This document shows, in pieces, positions 1 to 12,986 of a stretch of DNA of 64,000 bases (the stretch's first letter is position 1; every line of letters begins with the position of its first letter). This DNA comes from Ananas comosus (taxonomy: Eukaryota; Streptophyta; Magnoliopsida; Poales; Bromeliaceae). The stretch is from positions 2,488,727-2,552,726 of the forward strand of contig NC_033632.1 in NCBI RefSeq assembly GCF_001540865.1, given 5' to 3'. The position numbers and the translations under genes were made by a program. The notes beneath the pieces are model-generated. The model had not been told where the DNA came from. It was given only the letters and a program-made list of their open reading frames with translations, and made no database searches.

Positions 1-938
1 AACTTTTAAAAGTCAAAAAGAGAGAATAAAAAAGTAGATATTTGCAGAAAGTTTTTCTGTAATTTAGCCAAAAATTAATACTTGCACATGTTGCATGAAT
101 TTTTATATATATATTTTTAAACAAAAATTAAATAGTGTATCTAATCTAGAATTGAAAGTGCATAATATAAAAATGAGCGGTTGATGCAGATGGTTTTGGT
201 AAACATTGTAGAAGTGATGTGGCTTTGCCTCAGATTCCCAGAAGCAGCTATTGAGGCTACTTTTTGGATGGTTATGTGATTTACGTCCTTGCGACTCTTT
301 TGTGGCCCCATGTGAAACAACTCAGTACCAAGGTGGCAACCTTTTTTCTTTTTCTTTTTTCTTTTTCTTTTTTTTATGCATCTATGTTCATCTCTCTCTC
401 TAAAAAAAAAATATTAATTTTCTCGTTATCAACACTTAAAATTTAGATAATTAAACTTTTCTGAAGAATTCAATTGAATAATTAGAGCAACAAACCAAAA
501 AAAAAAAAATTGTAACTTTTGTTTTCTACAGTACAGCAGCCAACAACTCTATTCTGTTGCTAAGCCAATGAGCCTCGCCAAATTGACAAATGCAGCAATA
601 CTAATTTATAGGTGAGGAGAAAATTGGAAAAAATATATATATAGAATCGATAGACCAATGACGCGATAGATCATGTCCCTGAAATAATTTATCGTTCGCT
701 ACAATGCATCATCTACTTCTAATTAATCTACGATGTCTATGTAGTGTATTCATGCCTAATAATATGAAGTTATGAACAGATAAGAGTAAACAAGAAAAGG
801 AAAAATTAAATGGTGGTAAGGTCTCACCTGGTGGTAGCAGATCCAAGGAGGCCACGCTGTTTCTTCTCTGTTGTATTACTGATCAAATTGCGGTATTATT
901 TGCCCATGCCATCCACTGCTAAACTTAATAGTTTACAA

Positions 939-990
939 GTGTGTGTGTGCGCGCGCGCGCTAGAGAGAGAGAGAGAGAGAGAGAGAGAGC
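939..990. repeat. compound microsatellite GT-GC-GA
   Basis: Consecutive runs of GT, GC and then about 14 GA units. A simple repeat; the short open frames that read through it are not genes. Confidence 0.9.
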
Positions 991-1617
991 ATGATGGGTG
1001 GGTAAGGTTCAGGTTCCGAATTGTGAGAGATTTTATTCACCTGTGGGATAACGATGTGGGAAATGAAGAGGGGGAATAGGACATTTACAACATTGTAGGT
1101 GATCTGGATAAAGATATCCCTGTATTCTAGGGATAACCAAAACCACCTTATGTGACCGTTTTAGTAGAAAACGTCTTCTCTGTCCACGATTTTCATATTA
1201 GATAAGATATATTTCTCGCCAATCATATCCAAGTCAGCAGAATAAAGAAGAATAGAATCATGACAAATATGGCAATTGTACAATTACAATAATTTTTCTC
1301 ATATTTTTACTCGATTTTAAAGGAAATATTAAATATTACAGATTATACGTGAAATAACTAACTATCGCAAAGAAGAGTGGATAGGATATATGAATACCAA
1401 AGTGCAGTTGAAGCTAATTGACCCACTGGCAAGTGAGTTTGTGAGAATAGCAAAGACAAGTTTCCTTCCACCCAAAAAATAAATAAATAAATAAATAAAT
1501 AGATAGATATTATTACTATAGCACTTTCGAATTGAAACCCATCAGTGTAGAATTCACAATCTATGCAAAGTGATTTACCTACCAACACCTGAACCCGAGA
1601 CCACGTGAAATATTTGG

Positions 1618-1960
1618 GGCAAACTTCAAATATCATTCCTATGATTTTGCCCTTTCCCACTTTGATATCCTGTAATTTACAGTATATCAATTTAGTATCC
1701 TATAATTTTATTTTTTTCTTTTCGTCAACTTCTTCATTAACATTTCATTAAATTATATACAAAAAACCTTCGGATACTCCACTTAGGTTTATCAAATATT
1801 CACTTTAATACCTTTTAGTTTTAACTTTGTCGGTAATTTTACGAAGAAAGTTGACGAAAAGAGTAAAATAAAATTACGGGATACTAAAGCGATATACTTT
1901 AAAACACATGATACCAAAGTGAGAAAGTGCAAAACCACGGGTGGTATCTGAAGTTTTTCC
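1618..1960. mobile_element. foldback element, 'acttcaaata' family, copy 1
   Basis: The left end reads into a consensus of the type 'aacttcaaatatcattcc' and the right end is its reverse complement (…'tatctgaagtttttcc'). Inside each arm the phrases 'tagtaccctgtggttt' and 'aaagtgtatcaagttagta' recur in degenerate form, and a central part carries 'cgtcaactt…aagttgacg'. The same family occurs at about 22953-23373, 23934-24367, 24411-24782, 26050-26236 and, interrupted, 35594-36591. There is no coding capacity, so it is non-autonomous. Confidence 0.7.
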
Positions 1961-2316
1961 AAATTTTTTTAAAAAAAGGCTAGAGGTACTAGTCTTCGAA
2001 ATCAATTGAACTAAACATGGCATCTTTATTACGCAGATTCAATACAATAGCAGGTGGAAACCCTATCAAAACACAATCTAGTCAATTAAAATAGCCAAAT
2101 TATTTCGCACAGTATACCGTAAGGTATTAAACAAGCAGGCGACTTATTTCCCAGAATAGAAATCTCACAACAAAAATAAAACCACCAGACATACATAAAG
2201 AGTGAATAAATAAGTAATGCCCATAATACAGGATAGTAAAATGCTGGAAATGATTGAAGTACTTTTAATGGGAAACTTAGTTCTCGGTTGTATTATACTG
2301 CAATTTGTGTCGCAGA

Positions 2317-5300
2317 TCAGGCACTGACCTGGCCAAAGAGCCTTCGACGGATCTGCAAAAGAAACAGGAGGCGGAACATGATTTATATTTGTTAGAATGA
2401 ATAAAAAGTAAATAATTGATCTTAAAAGTTTACAGCTATCAGCGATCAATCTATTCCTTTTAAAACTAGATAGTTTATGATAATTGTGTATCACTAAAAA
2501 GTTCCCAAGTTAAAATGATAATGAGGAGACGATGAAACTTACTGCAAATATGATTTTATATGAATATGGGTTAACCTCAAGTGTTTACTTTTTAAAATTA
2601 AAAAGAATGAATTTAAACGGATGAGATTAGATTTCAGATAAATGTGAGCGGACTTCTTATTATATGTTGCTTTTGTTTACAGTCGTAAGGAAATAATCAA
2701 CATTTTTTTATTGAGTAACAGAGCATTAACAAAATGAGATAGAGACGGCACCTCTGGGAGCTTCTTGCGGAAAACCACATCCAGCCGGGCATCAAGCGTG
2801 TTCTCAAATACAATCTTTCCATCTTTTGAAGCCAACACAACTCCACCAGAGCTGCATCATTAAATCTACTCATCAGTAAATACTATTATGTATATCTCTT
2901 GTTTCCTTAATAACAGTTCAGTAATATCAATTCAGAGAAAAAGCTTTGAACAGTAATGGAACGACTCACAAATATCAAACAAGCATATAGCAATACATCA
3001 GCAGATAAACAAACATATCCTATTCTGGCACATAAGAAACAAAAAAGAATAAACTAACAATAAGTTAATCAGCGGAGTCAAAGGATAAAGAGTTGTCATT
3101 TTGCTTCTCCCGTGTATAGAACTAATCTATACTGGTATTTGCCTTGACCAATTCCATACTGGTATTTGCATAACCGTCCAATATAACCACACCTTGCACT
3201 ACCACTGAGCATGCGTGGTAAGCCTTCCTATTATACAGAGAAAATATTCTCCATCCGTTCTTTACTAATCATTGTAAGAGATTGAGATGCTTTAGAAATG
3301 CATTTTGAGTACCTTCTAGTCTTGTCAATGATTTCTTCCATAAGTGAATTTTACATAAGATACTGATTTGTCTATTCAACCAAAAAAATAGTCACGAAAG
3401 AAATGCATTAGAAGTTCTATAAAATGATTGTCACGATAAGTTGATCATAAGTTCTATGAGATGATTGTCACGATAAGTTGATCACTTCCTTTTAAGATAT
3501 ATTCTGATTTTGATGTTTCAGAGGATGCAAAATGCTGCATAAGTATCACATCTGATGTTACTAATATAAAAGTTACTATTATAAAAGATACTACATGAAA
3601 AAGCTTTGTAAGAGATGAAAATGATCATAATCACAAAAATATTACTACTCATTACCATAACAAATGGGATACTGTGCGGCTCTTCACCAATTTGGAAGAA
3701 CAGTGTAAAACTTCAATTTATTTTTTTCTAAGAAAAACAGCTCACTGTCTTGTTGAGCTCTACAGATCATAGTTCGAGAACCCTTCTAGACATTATTTCA
3801 TCAATTACATCAACAACATTGTACATTTAACTTATTTACAACTCTACAAAAAACCTAAATTTTCTTCAAAGAAAATGGAATAAGTTTCACATGAATGTGT
3901 AGCTTTAACTTATAGCGTATATAAATCGGCTCACATATATGATACTATAACTGATTTAGGGCCAAACAATACTATAACTGATTTAGGTTTGGCCCAGCGG
4001 TGCGGCCCACAAGCAGGCCACACCGCAGAGCAGTAGTAATAGCATTAGAAAAGCAAATTATCAAGCATACGATGGAAAACCATTGTATGGCCCACTACAG
4101 TAACAAGCATAGCAACCTTAATAATATTCAAAGGTGGAGAACATTACCAAAAGAGTTCATGTGCATCATAATGACGAGGAGCAGGTGGAAGATAGACATC
4201 ATCTACCGAAATATCAGGAGGATATACATTTGCTTTCTCTGCATATTCATTCTTTGCTGATTCCAAAACTGACTCCACAAGAGGACCATCATCCTTCCTA
4301 CAACGTAATAGAACTGATGGCTCTTTCAATCGAAGCAAGCTCTGAAAGATAAATCAGCCATTAGCTCATAGTAAAATATCAAAGTTTACTAGAATTATAT
4401 TAAATAAGCTTGCATATAACATGCTTCTGCTAAGGTGGACATAGAGAAAGCGAAAAAGTGCGAAGGACCAATTCCTCTACATCCCTGGTACTGTATGTTT
4501 GAGCATTTGGCAATAATCATTAAGATAGCATTGAACTTTCAAATTAAAAACAATGAACCATTTTGTAATAAAGGAAGATGGAAACTGATAACTCTTTGTG
4601 AAATAGATATTATGTAATGACCTGCTTTAGTAAATGAAAACTTATAAATTACAAGCAGGAAAATGTCAGTATTATGCACATCCACTTTCCTTTACTAACA
4701 TAGATATGCATGCGGGTATCAAATGGGTACATTTTTTAGTTTTTATTTAATAGGACATAGATATCTAGATACATACATACAACACATGTACATACTCCTA
4801 AGTTGCTTTATATGCAAAATAAAGAAGGTAAGTAACAAAATCAGTACATACAAAATTAATAAATTTGCAACAATAAACAAATATCCAACACATCTTCATC
4901 ACTGTTATATCGAATGAGATACTATAGAAGCCCTTAGCACATGAACAAAAACTTATTAGTAGAATCTCATTGGCATGATCATCTGACCTGAACAATCAGT
5001 TCTTTGAGAAGGTTCTTGTAAGAAAGGTGATGGCCGCTGACATGCAGGAGCTCCTTCCCAGCAGCTTCCCTCATGGAGTTTACTAAGTCATCCTGAGCTT
5101 GAAGAACTTTGATTCGAGAAGCATTGAGCTGCATCGAGTACTCACTACATATACAACAAGGAAAGCACTATCAATCATGAAATTAACCTGGCTTCTCAGT
5201 ATCCATTCGATACTCGTACGTTAAAAGATCGTCATTCATCCCATAAATACAGAAAGATGCTTAATGACAAAGAAGAGACTAAGAAAAACAAACACACTAA

Positions 5301-7806
5301 AAACTTGATTGACAATCCGAAAGATACCCCAAAGTCTAGCACAGAGGAACATGAATGAAAATCATGCTGGAACTAGATAACTTACAAAATGGTCAATAGG
5401 TGAACTTCATAGTTTTCAGACCTGAAGGATTTACTGAATGTTGCTACAATTCAGGTCAAAACAAATATATATATATATGGCCTTGTAGAAGTGGTCTTTG
5501 AAATACAAGGTCTACAAGTCCACTCGTTAGTATTTAAGCCTTTATACAGGTCCTCTCCATTCAGTCATTTGACCTTTGGATACCTCCATGTACCATATAT
5601 TTTAGTAGTAACCTTTTATCGTTGTCTATATAGATCATCAAGAGGAAATTACAAGACTCGTCACATATTCCAGACCCTCAAAGTCGATCTTTCTGTACTT
5701 TGATTCAATGATTTACGTGTCGTGCTATGGGGTCGTGCAAAAACTTGTCACACCGTATATCACAGTGCCGTAACATATTGTGCCGACGCGTATCAATCAC
5801 AAGGGCATGTAACAACACACAATGACATGAAATATTTATTTTCTTTGGCATCAATATATTTTAATTGCTTACTATATATTTTAATCCAATATTTTACACT
5901 TTAATGAGGTAACTATTTGCTAATTTCATAGAAAAGAGGGTTTTGAGCAGTGCTATCAGCACAGAAGCAGAATTGTGCCAACATCTTGTCATCACGGTAC
6001 AGCACAAAGGGCACAGCCTGAGCCGATGGGCATTTAAATCCTAGCTTTGGTTGATATCTTTTTTAACTCTGTTCTCAAATATTTCATCTTACATGTAATA
6101 TGCAGCAAAATATTTTGTTTGTTTCTCTGTTCCATCACTTTGTAATGTTTGTGAAGGAAACTTCAGGTTTTGCCAGTAGCAAAAGAAGAACCACAACTCA
6201 AAGCTTAGCACGATTGGCTTCTAAGATTTGACAAGATGAATGCCTTTCTCCCTGTATTTTTGTGTTAATGCTACCTCGCTGTAAACAGAAATCAAAGTAA
6301 GTAGCTCAAGTATGTTAGTTGCCCAGTAAGAACTTATAAAAAGAACAAAATGTAGAGATGAATTTCATCCTAACTTCGCAGAAGTAGACCTGACAAAAAT
6401 GAAAGACCTCTTATTAACAATATTTGATGAAGGAAAAATGAAAAAGAAAAAAAATAACTGATACGTGCACAATAAGGAAGATAAGCAACAAATCTCGCGA
6501 TTCAATTACCAAGACTCAAGAGACTTGGAAACAGAATAAATACTTCAAATATGAAAAGGATGTTAAGTTGCAAGTACATTACATTTTCTTTCTAATTTCA
6601 ACTTGCTTCTCCTTCCGTTCATACTCTTGCCTGATCTTCTTCTTTTCAGCTTCAACCAGTTGCAATTTCTCAATATTAAATTCCTGGTTCAAGGAGCTTT
6701 CAATACCATTAAAATGTGAAATGAAGAGATAAATATCAAAATAAAGAAATTGACCAATAGACAGCGAAGGAGAGAAAGCAAAACCACGTTTTCAGGGGGA
6801 AAAATAAAACTAATATTTACTTAAAAAATATTTCTAATAATTTCTTTCCAAAATCATCTCCCAGAAATATGCGTTTGGCTATATAGAAAGCTATTGACCT
6901 CATACAACCTTTCATACTTAAAAGGAAGTAACTCCTAGAACGCATGAGCAAAAATTTTAACCCAAGAGTATCTTTGTCTATCAACTAGCCTAGTGAATAC
7001 ACTAACACCTCTGTTTCCTAAATTTTGCATTGATCAAAATACTGGCGCCATTGAGAGCTTGACAGATGGTTGAAGAAACTTAGCCTTCTCAAAATTGGGT
7101 TGTCTTATAGCCAAAATGTACTATGGGGTGAGGCTTCAAGCCTTCGATCAAAAATCAGGTGCAGTTTCAGATACAGTCAATTCATCAGGAGCTTGGTCAT
7201 TCAGACATCTTACATCTTCCTCTCAAAAATCGATCTGCGAAATAAGACTCTTCCCCCTTTCGGACAATCGCCGCTCAATAAATCGATCTGCGAAAATCTC
7301 CACAACCGATCCATCCACGATGTTCCTACACCCATAAACTCAAAACATCTCTAGAATCAAATAGATCTACTCTCTCTCACCCCAATCAATCGACCTTTCG
7401 CGGATACTAATAATCAAGCTCATTCCAACAAAGAAGAAAGATCCGGTTATACTACCGAGTCCAAAGTCACCTTAATTAGAGCCCGACACTCGATGAAACA
7501 GAACTCTACTCCCTCTCTAGTCTCTACACGGCTAAACAACTCTTCGATTCGAGCATAACAAATGACCACACACAGATCGACTGAAGCAATCGAAGCCAAA
7601 TCAAATCAAACATCATCAGAACACAAAGAACGAGAAGCATCTCAGATCGAGCGAGCGATGAAGCGGAGAGCTAGGGCTAGGGTTAGGGTTAGGGTTTTTC
7701 TAACCTCTTCGGCGGAGACGGAGATCTCGTTGGCCTTCTCCTCGGCCTCCTGGCGAATGAACGCCACCATCTGATGGATCTGCTTGGAGACGTCGGCGTC
7801 GTTCAT
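2317..7806 (-). CDS. VHA-E: V-type proton ATPase subunit E
   Basis: Subunit E forms the peripheral stalk, with subunit G, that holds the catalytic V1 head of the vacuolar proton pump to the membrane sector. It acts on the tonoplast and endomembranes. Minus-strand exons: 7705-7806, 6583-6683, 4988-5144, 4148-4341, 2752-2851, 2317-2352. They sum to 690 nt and 229 residues, the usual family size of about 230, with GT/AG at every junction. Family hallmarks: MNDADVSKQIHQMV at the N-terminus, a charged coiled coil at about residues 20-75 (EAEKKKIRQEYERKEKQVE), LNASRIKVLQAQDD at about 75-88, LLRLKEPSVLLRCRKDD at about 122-138, GGVVLASKDGKI at about 187-198 and a short last exon ending LFGQVSA. Intron 1 starts with a telomere-like AGGGTTT array on the opposite strand. 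No disabling change is seen. The next gene, at 8800-12402, has the same orientation. Confidence 0.96.
3413..3485. repeat. two-copy tandem repeat in V-ATPase intron 4
   Basis: A unit of about 37 bp containing 'atgattgtcacgataagttg' occurs twice head to tail with few differences. It lies in the intron between exons 4 and 5 of the V-ATPase E gene. No function is suggested by the sequence. Confidence 0.8.
7671..7699. promoter_or_regulatory. telomere-repeat-like (telo-box) array
   Basis: Three to four units of plant telomere type (TTTAGGG) with two GGGCTAG variants. On the coding (minus) strand they begin about six bases after the exon 1 donor as AAACCCTAACCCTAA. AAACCCTAA is the known plant telo-box, found near the 5' ends of housekeeping genes. 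Here it is inside the start of intron 1, about 110 bp downstream of the ATG. Confidence 0.7.
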
Positions 7807-8799
7807 CTTCGCAGATCGGGGGAGGTCGACGATGGCGGGGGATCGGGTGGAGGAGGAGGAGATGGTGGTGGTAATGGTGGAGTGGTGGTGGAGCAGACGT
7901 TTTCGGGAGAGAGATATTATGGAGATGAGAAGTACGAAACAATGAGTCCTCTGCTAATTTAGTAAATTAAATAAAAATAAATATTACTAAAAATACAATG
8001 ATGAATGGTTGTGCCAGATCGATATATCAAATCAGTGGCATTTTGGTAGTTTTGTGGAAGAATGAAGGTCAAAGAATAGCGGATATTTCATAAAGCGGAC
8101 AATGTATGGGTACGCGTATGCATTTACACTATAACATTTTGTTTCCGTATTTCTACGCAAACTATACTTAGTTCTTTTTAGAAATTTAAAATTCGTTATA
8201 AAAATTATTATTTTATTTTTTCTGTAAGATAAGCCGCTCAAATGGTGATGGACTAAGATGCAAAATTGTGAGAGGTCGAGACTAATCTGAAATGTGTTAA
8301 GCACCAAAATGCTACATGGGAACGTGAAATGAGACGAATAGCACCCCTGTATTTTTTACAAAAAAGTACGTAGAACTACAGTACATTAGAAGGCCAACAG
8401 CTTTTAAATGGTACAAACAAAATCAGCTGTAAACCCAAAAAATATAGTCACATGGCTAAGTTAATCAATAATAACAAACTAATATTACCAATCATAGCCA
8501 GCGCATTTGGTTAAAATTTTGACGATTAATATATGAGATCTCAAGTTCAAAAAATATGAGCTTATATTTTTCAAAAACAGCCACACAATAAGCTCTGCGA
8601 AATAAGTAACGTAGTCCAACTATATCACAATACAGAAAAAGTAATACACCACCAAGTATAGAACAAGATGGTTCACATGCAAGGCAATAATAAGTTTTCA
8701 AGTGTGCGATGCATCTGTAGTTCTGTACAGAAGTTGAGAACCAAAGTTATTTTCTTTCCCTTTTTCAGTACATAAGAATCCGAAGCAACTCATATATAC
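7807..8799. other. intergenic region between V-ATPase E and UBA gene
   Basis: On the minus strand this holds the 5' leader and promoter of the V-ATPase gene (a CCACCACC-rich, TC-rich leader up to about 7930) and the 3' flank of the UBA gene. No clear TATA box is found. The stretch 7960-8790 is AT-rich without coding features. Confidence 0.5.
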
Positions 8800-9572
8800 T
8801 CAATTTGGGCTATTGAGGAAGTGGGCGATGGCCTTGTCGGTGTCGTTATCGTATGAAGCCAATACTTCTGCGACGTTCTTGGATGCAAAGCCCATTTCTC
8901 GGAGAAGGTTATAGCCTTTCACAAACTCCCTCACCTGCAAAAGAGAAACTTGGGATTAGTTCCCATTATCACATCGCGTGCCTTAAGCAGAAAAAAAAGA
9001 ACAGCAAGATGTAACTTAAATCTCTTGATTTGCCGCTATATTTGGTTCACGAGAGTTGTGGGTCAATTTGTTTAAAATCCAGCTCTAATCATACAATTCA
9101 AGATGGTCACCAGGGGTAGTAGATAAGCAGGATAATAAGTAAACTTTTGACTTATTGTAATTCGGCCCCAAGAAATTTCATTTATACAAAAAGTATAAGC
9201 CAGCCCTTGACCTTATATAATTTTTGTCACTTTTTCCCTTGGGACAAATCACTATTGTCCGGTAGCACAAGCTCCCCACATGAGTAAATTAGTCAACAAT
9301 CAAAATTGTAATTTAAATCGTCATTTATTGGATGGTTTGATCAAGAACAAAGGAGGTATAGAAAGGCCATTTAATGCATAATGGGTGAAAGAGACTTCGA
9401 ATAGCACAAGAGCAGGGAGGTAAGTATAGAGATATTCAAAGAGGAAAGTGCATACAAAACAATATAGAGATTATTATGACTCTATATGCTTGTGTTTATC
9501 AGTTAAACAACATAGTCGACATTAGCTAACATTAAATAGGCCTGAACTGACTAGTCGAGAACTGTTAACGCG

Positions 9573-9618
<46 letters not shown>

Positions 9619-12402
9619 CTTCACTGGATTGTCTCCATAGTTCAGAACAGCAAATGAGACGGCTTCACGCCCAAGCCCTGAGGCAACATACTTCTCCACA
9701 ACTGGATCCCCTCCTGGAGTCTGCGAGAAATTTGAAATCAGACGTTGCTTGCGGTAAAACATGCAGAAAACCATTATGAGATAATAACTTTTATCACCTA
9801 GGATGACAGTTTATCATGTGAGGGCATGTGGGGGAGAAAAAAGGCAACCAACACCAAACAGGAGAAAATGAAGATGGATAAGCACCATTCACACAATTTA
9901 GGAGTTTCTACATACATATTCCCCAAAATCATCTACCTAAACACATCCCTCTACAATATCTGTTTTCTCACATACGACTATACACTGCTTGAAAGGGGAG
10001 ATTCTCACAAAACAAATGGTATAATAAGGATCTCTTTAGTGTTGTTTGAGTAGTGCTATTAGAAGAAACACTTTAGTCGGATTCCCCCCAATAGGTTTCT
10101 CTTTGCAGCAGAAGTAGAAGCTCTAAATTGGAGCTCCCACTTAGGGCTCAAAATCTCATTCAACTTCCCGTCAAAGTAAAAGCTCTAGACTTCTCTCTTT
10201 GTCAAATGATCTACTTGAGGTGGCCATAGTTGAAAGTAGAAGCAAAAACAAAAGCGAGACCAAACATGTGGCTGAGCAAATCATACCTCAATGCAGGAAT
10301 TTATAATTCTACAGGAAATCTCTGGCCAAGTAAACTTTTTAAGGCTAATCACAAATAACAACAAAGAAGTGCTGCCGGCTGTTCTGTATAGTCTCTAAGT
10401 GAGTACATTGATTTCCAAGATTTTTAATAAGACATTAAAGAGATCAATGCAATGTAACATATTCAACTTTACTAATATGAAATGTATTTTATACCGGAAG
10501 AGTAGACGCTGCTGGTTTTGATGACTTGTTTTCTGCAGCGAATCTGCTCCAGTTCTGACTCTCCTTTTCGGCCTCAGCAAGTATCCTCTTTTCAAACTCA
10601 AAGTCAAATTTGAATGTACTACGAGGAACCTCCGGCATTGGCTGGGCCAATTGAGGCTGAAATTTTGGGCAGTCATTAAAAGAGCAATTATTTTCATAGA
10701 CAATTAATTTAATTGTAATCCAAATGAGAAACAGGTACATGCCACTTGGTTCAAAAATGAAGAAAGACCCAAGAAAGATGAACGGCACTGACGAATGAAA
10801 GTTCTTTTATGATAGAGGATTTAATATCTATAGTGGAATCATTTCTAGATGAATTTGTTGATTGTACCACAAAAGAAATTCTTAAGCTCAAGGAACATTA
10901 GAGTGCCAAAAAGAAAATGAATAACTGTATTACTCACAGGGGGAGTTATCTGATATTCTGGCTTTATGGCAACTTTTATGCCCAGTCCAGCTGCATAATA
11001 ATGCAGAAGTTTTTGTCAATATTGATGAAGTATTAACTAACAAGCAAACAGCAGAACAGGGGGTAAGAAAAGGAAAAAAAGGAAGAAAAATGGTACAATA
11101 ACTACAACCCACTCAACCATAACAATTGTCAAGTCCAACTTTGATAGATCATCTCACCAAGCATTGCATTCGTTTCATATTCTTACACATAGTATAAGCA
11201 GTGAGACCGTTAAGAATAAAAATGATATTTCCAATTATGTGCCATAACTTTGGAAACTATGAACATGAAGATATTCAAGGAGAATTTGATAGAAACAGTA
11301 AGAGAAACTAGATTCTCTAATCCTTTATATCCCCACTTCAACAAAATCTAAGGTAACCAGGAATACTTCACATATCAGTATGGACCAAACACAATGAAGC
11401 GAAATTTAATAGTGAGAATACAATATGTTTGCTTGTCTTGCAAAGCTTTGAGCATAATTTAGCAAAATACTATGCTATGTATTGGTCAACAATTACCAAG
11501 TAGGTAATGCTCATATGTCATGTGAAGCACAGCATAATTTGATTGGTAGTAAGGCCAAAGATTACAATGAACAAAGAAGTATAATTAAGATGTTTCAAAC
11601 TGAGATAGCTATCATTACGATTGATTACACTTCTAATTTCATTTTACATTGTTATAAATAAATTTAGCCATAAGTTGCAAATAAACTACTTCGATTTGAT
11701 TTGTATGTTAACATCCACCGATGACTGGTCTTCCATTCATTTACTCTCATATCATGCATCTTAGCTCAGGTAATTTACAACCTCACACTTCTACTCCATA
11801 GAGCGCATATTACAATCCGATTTTCTCATATTTTATTGTAAAATGAATTAAGGAATTTGCAAAATCAATGACTCTATTGGCAACCAAATTCATAGTTCCA
11901 AGCATTCAGAATAACAAAATTTAACATGGTAATAGTTCGATAGCAAAATCCCTAATTTAACTGAAAAAATAACTTATATCAAAAGAATCAAAAGGTAAAA
12001 GTGGGTCCTTTGACATGTAGAGATAAATGATTAACTCCAGCAATAGAAATAATTGTGCGAAATAGCAAAAGAAAGCAAGCGATCATGAATTGCAACCGAT
12101 TCGAGGGAGGGGATTTCGCATGGATCGAAATGATGGGATCAAAAACTAAGGGAAAATTCGTGTTAGATCGAACTTAGGGTTTCGGGGGGCGTACACGAGG
12201 GAGGGGCGGAGGAGGAGGAGGAGGGAGAAGGGTTGTGGTAGGGAGCCCCACGAGAGTGCTGCGGCGGCGGCGGCGCCACAGCCGCCGCACCCTGCCCCAT
12301 CCGCGGGTACAGCGGCGGCGCCGAGGCGCCGGAGGCGGCGCCGCCGCCGGGGGCCGGCCGATACATGTTGGAGCCCGTGCGATTCCTGTAATCGTACTCC
12401 AT
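8800..12402 (-). CDS. UBA-domain protein, plant At5g53330-like
   Basis: Minus-strand exons: 12195-12402, 10938-10990, 10495-10656, 9619-9720, 8800-8934. They total 660 nt and 219 residues, frame-consistent with GT/AG junctions. Residues 1-69 are a Gly/Ala/Pro/Ser-rich, low-complexity N-terminus starting MEYDYRNRTG; then SGLGIKVAIKPEYQITPP (70-87), a charged segment FEFEKRILAEAEKESQNW (about 106-123), and a C-terminal helical region (about 146-219) with REMGF and VAEVLASYDNDTDKAIAHFL, typical of ubiquitin-associated domains. EKYVASGLGREAVSFAVLNYGDNP just before it looks like an overlapping second UBA, as in the UBAP1-type solenoid. A ubiquitin-binding, trafficking-related role is inferred, not shown. 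The start is the ATG that opens the conserved MEYDYRNRTG; a GA repeat directly abuts it in the leader. Confidence 0.88.
9576..9615. repeat. (AG)20 microsatellite beside a splice donor
   Basis: About 20 AG units. On the coding strand of the UBA gene this is a CT tract that begins three to four bases after the exon 4 donor (GTACTCTCTC). Length variation here could affect splicing, which is inference. Confidence 0.9.

Positions 12403-12404
<2 letters not shown>

Positions 12405-12437
<33 letters not shown>
12405..12437. repeat. (AG)n microsatellite in the UBA gene leader
   Basis: About 16 AG units, read as CT on the minus strand, ending three bases before the ATG of the UBA gene. CT-rich leaders and Y-patches are common in plant promoters. 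Confidence 0.9.
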
Positions 12438-12440
<3 letters not shown>

Positions 12441-12890
12441 GATCGGATACTTGGAAAAGTATAAAGGGTTGAAAAGCGTTAAATTTCTTTATATATATGT
12501 TTTTTCTATTTTATTTGCACATTGTTTTGGACCAAATCAAATTCCAATTTTTAAATTGAATTTGATCAGAAGTTTTTTTTTTTTTTCTCGGTTTAAATTA
12601 CACGCAACAATTTTTGACTTTCAAAAGCCGGGCCAGGCCGGGCCGGGCCGGGTTTGGGTCAGACCAAGTAAACTAAACAATTAAAATTTCAAATTTGAGC
12701 CTATGCTAAGAATGGTTGGCCCCGGTCCAAGAAACAAAGTCAGGTCAAAGTGGTGTTGTTAATGGTATCGTGACTTGACCGGTATGATAATTTTCTTCTT
12801 TGCTGTAGCTGGGAAGTCAACTTTGAATATATTACACCATGAAAGTGCAAAAGTGAACATGAAGGTTATATATATATATATATAGAGTCC

Positions 12891-12946
12891 GGCTACTATG
12901 CTATCGGTAGCACGGAGCGCTCCGTGCTACCGATAGTATAGTAGCC
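12891..12946. repeat. near-perfect 56-bp palindrome between TA runs
   Basis: Two 28-base arms with no spacer and one mismatch, centred on GGAGCGCTCC, with 'ctaccgatag' in the arm. It is framed by TA microsatellites at about 12867-12884 and 12953-12983. The arm resembles the ends of the 'ctactatcggtag' long-TIR MITEs elsewhere in the window (24873, 56572), as if two terminal repeats were left end to end. Confidence 0.85.
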
Positions 12947-12949
12947 TAG

Positions 12950-12982
<33 letters not shown>

Positions 12983-12986
<4 letters not shown>

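Larger units (their letters stand above)
1..2316. other. gene-free left flank
   Basis: AT-rich DNA with no open frame that looks like a plant exon. It holds a compound GT/GC/GA microsatellite (about 939-990), a short (AAAT)n tract near 1480-1500, and a foldback element at about 1618-1960. The last few hundred bases lie downstream of the V-ATPase stop codon on the minus strand and probably contain its 3' UTR and poly(A) site, but no single signal stands out. Confidence 0.6.
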
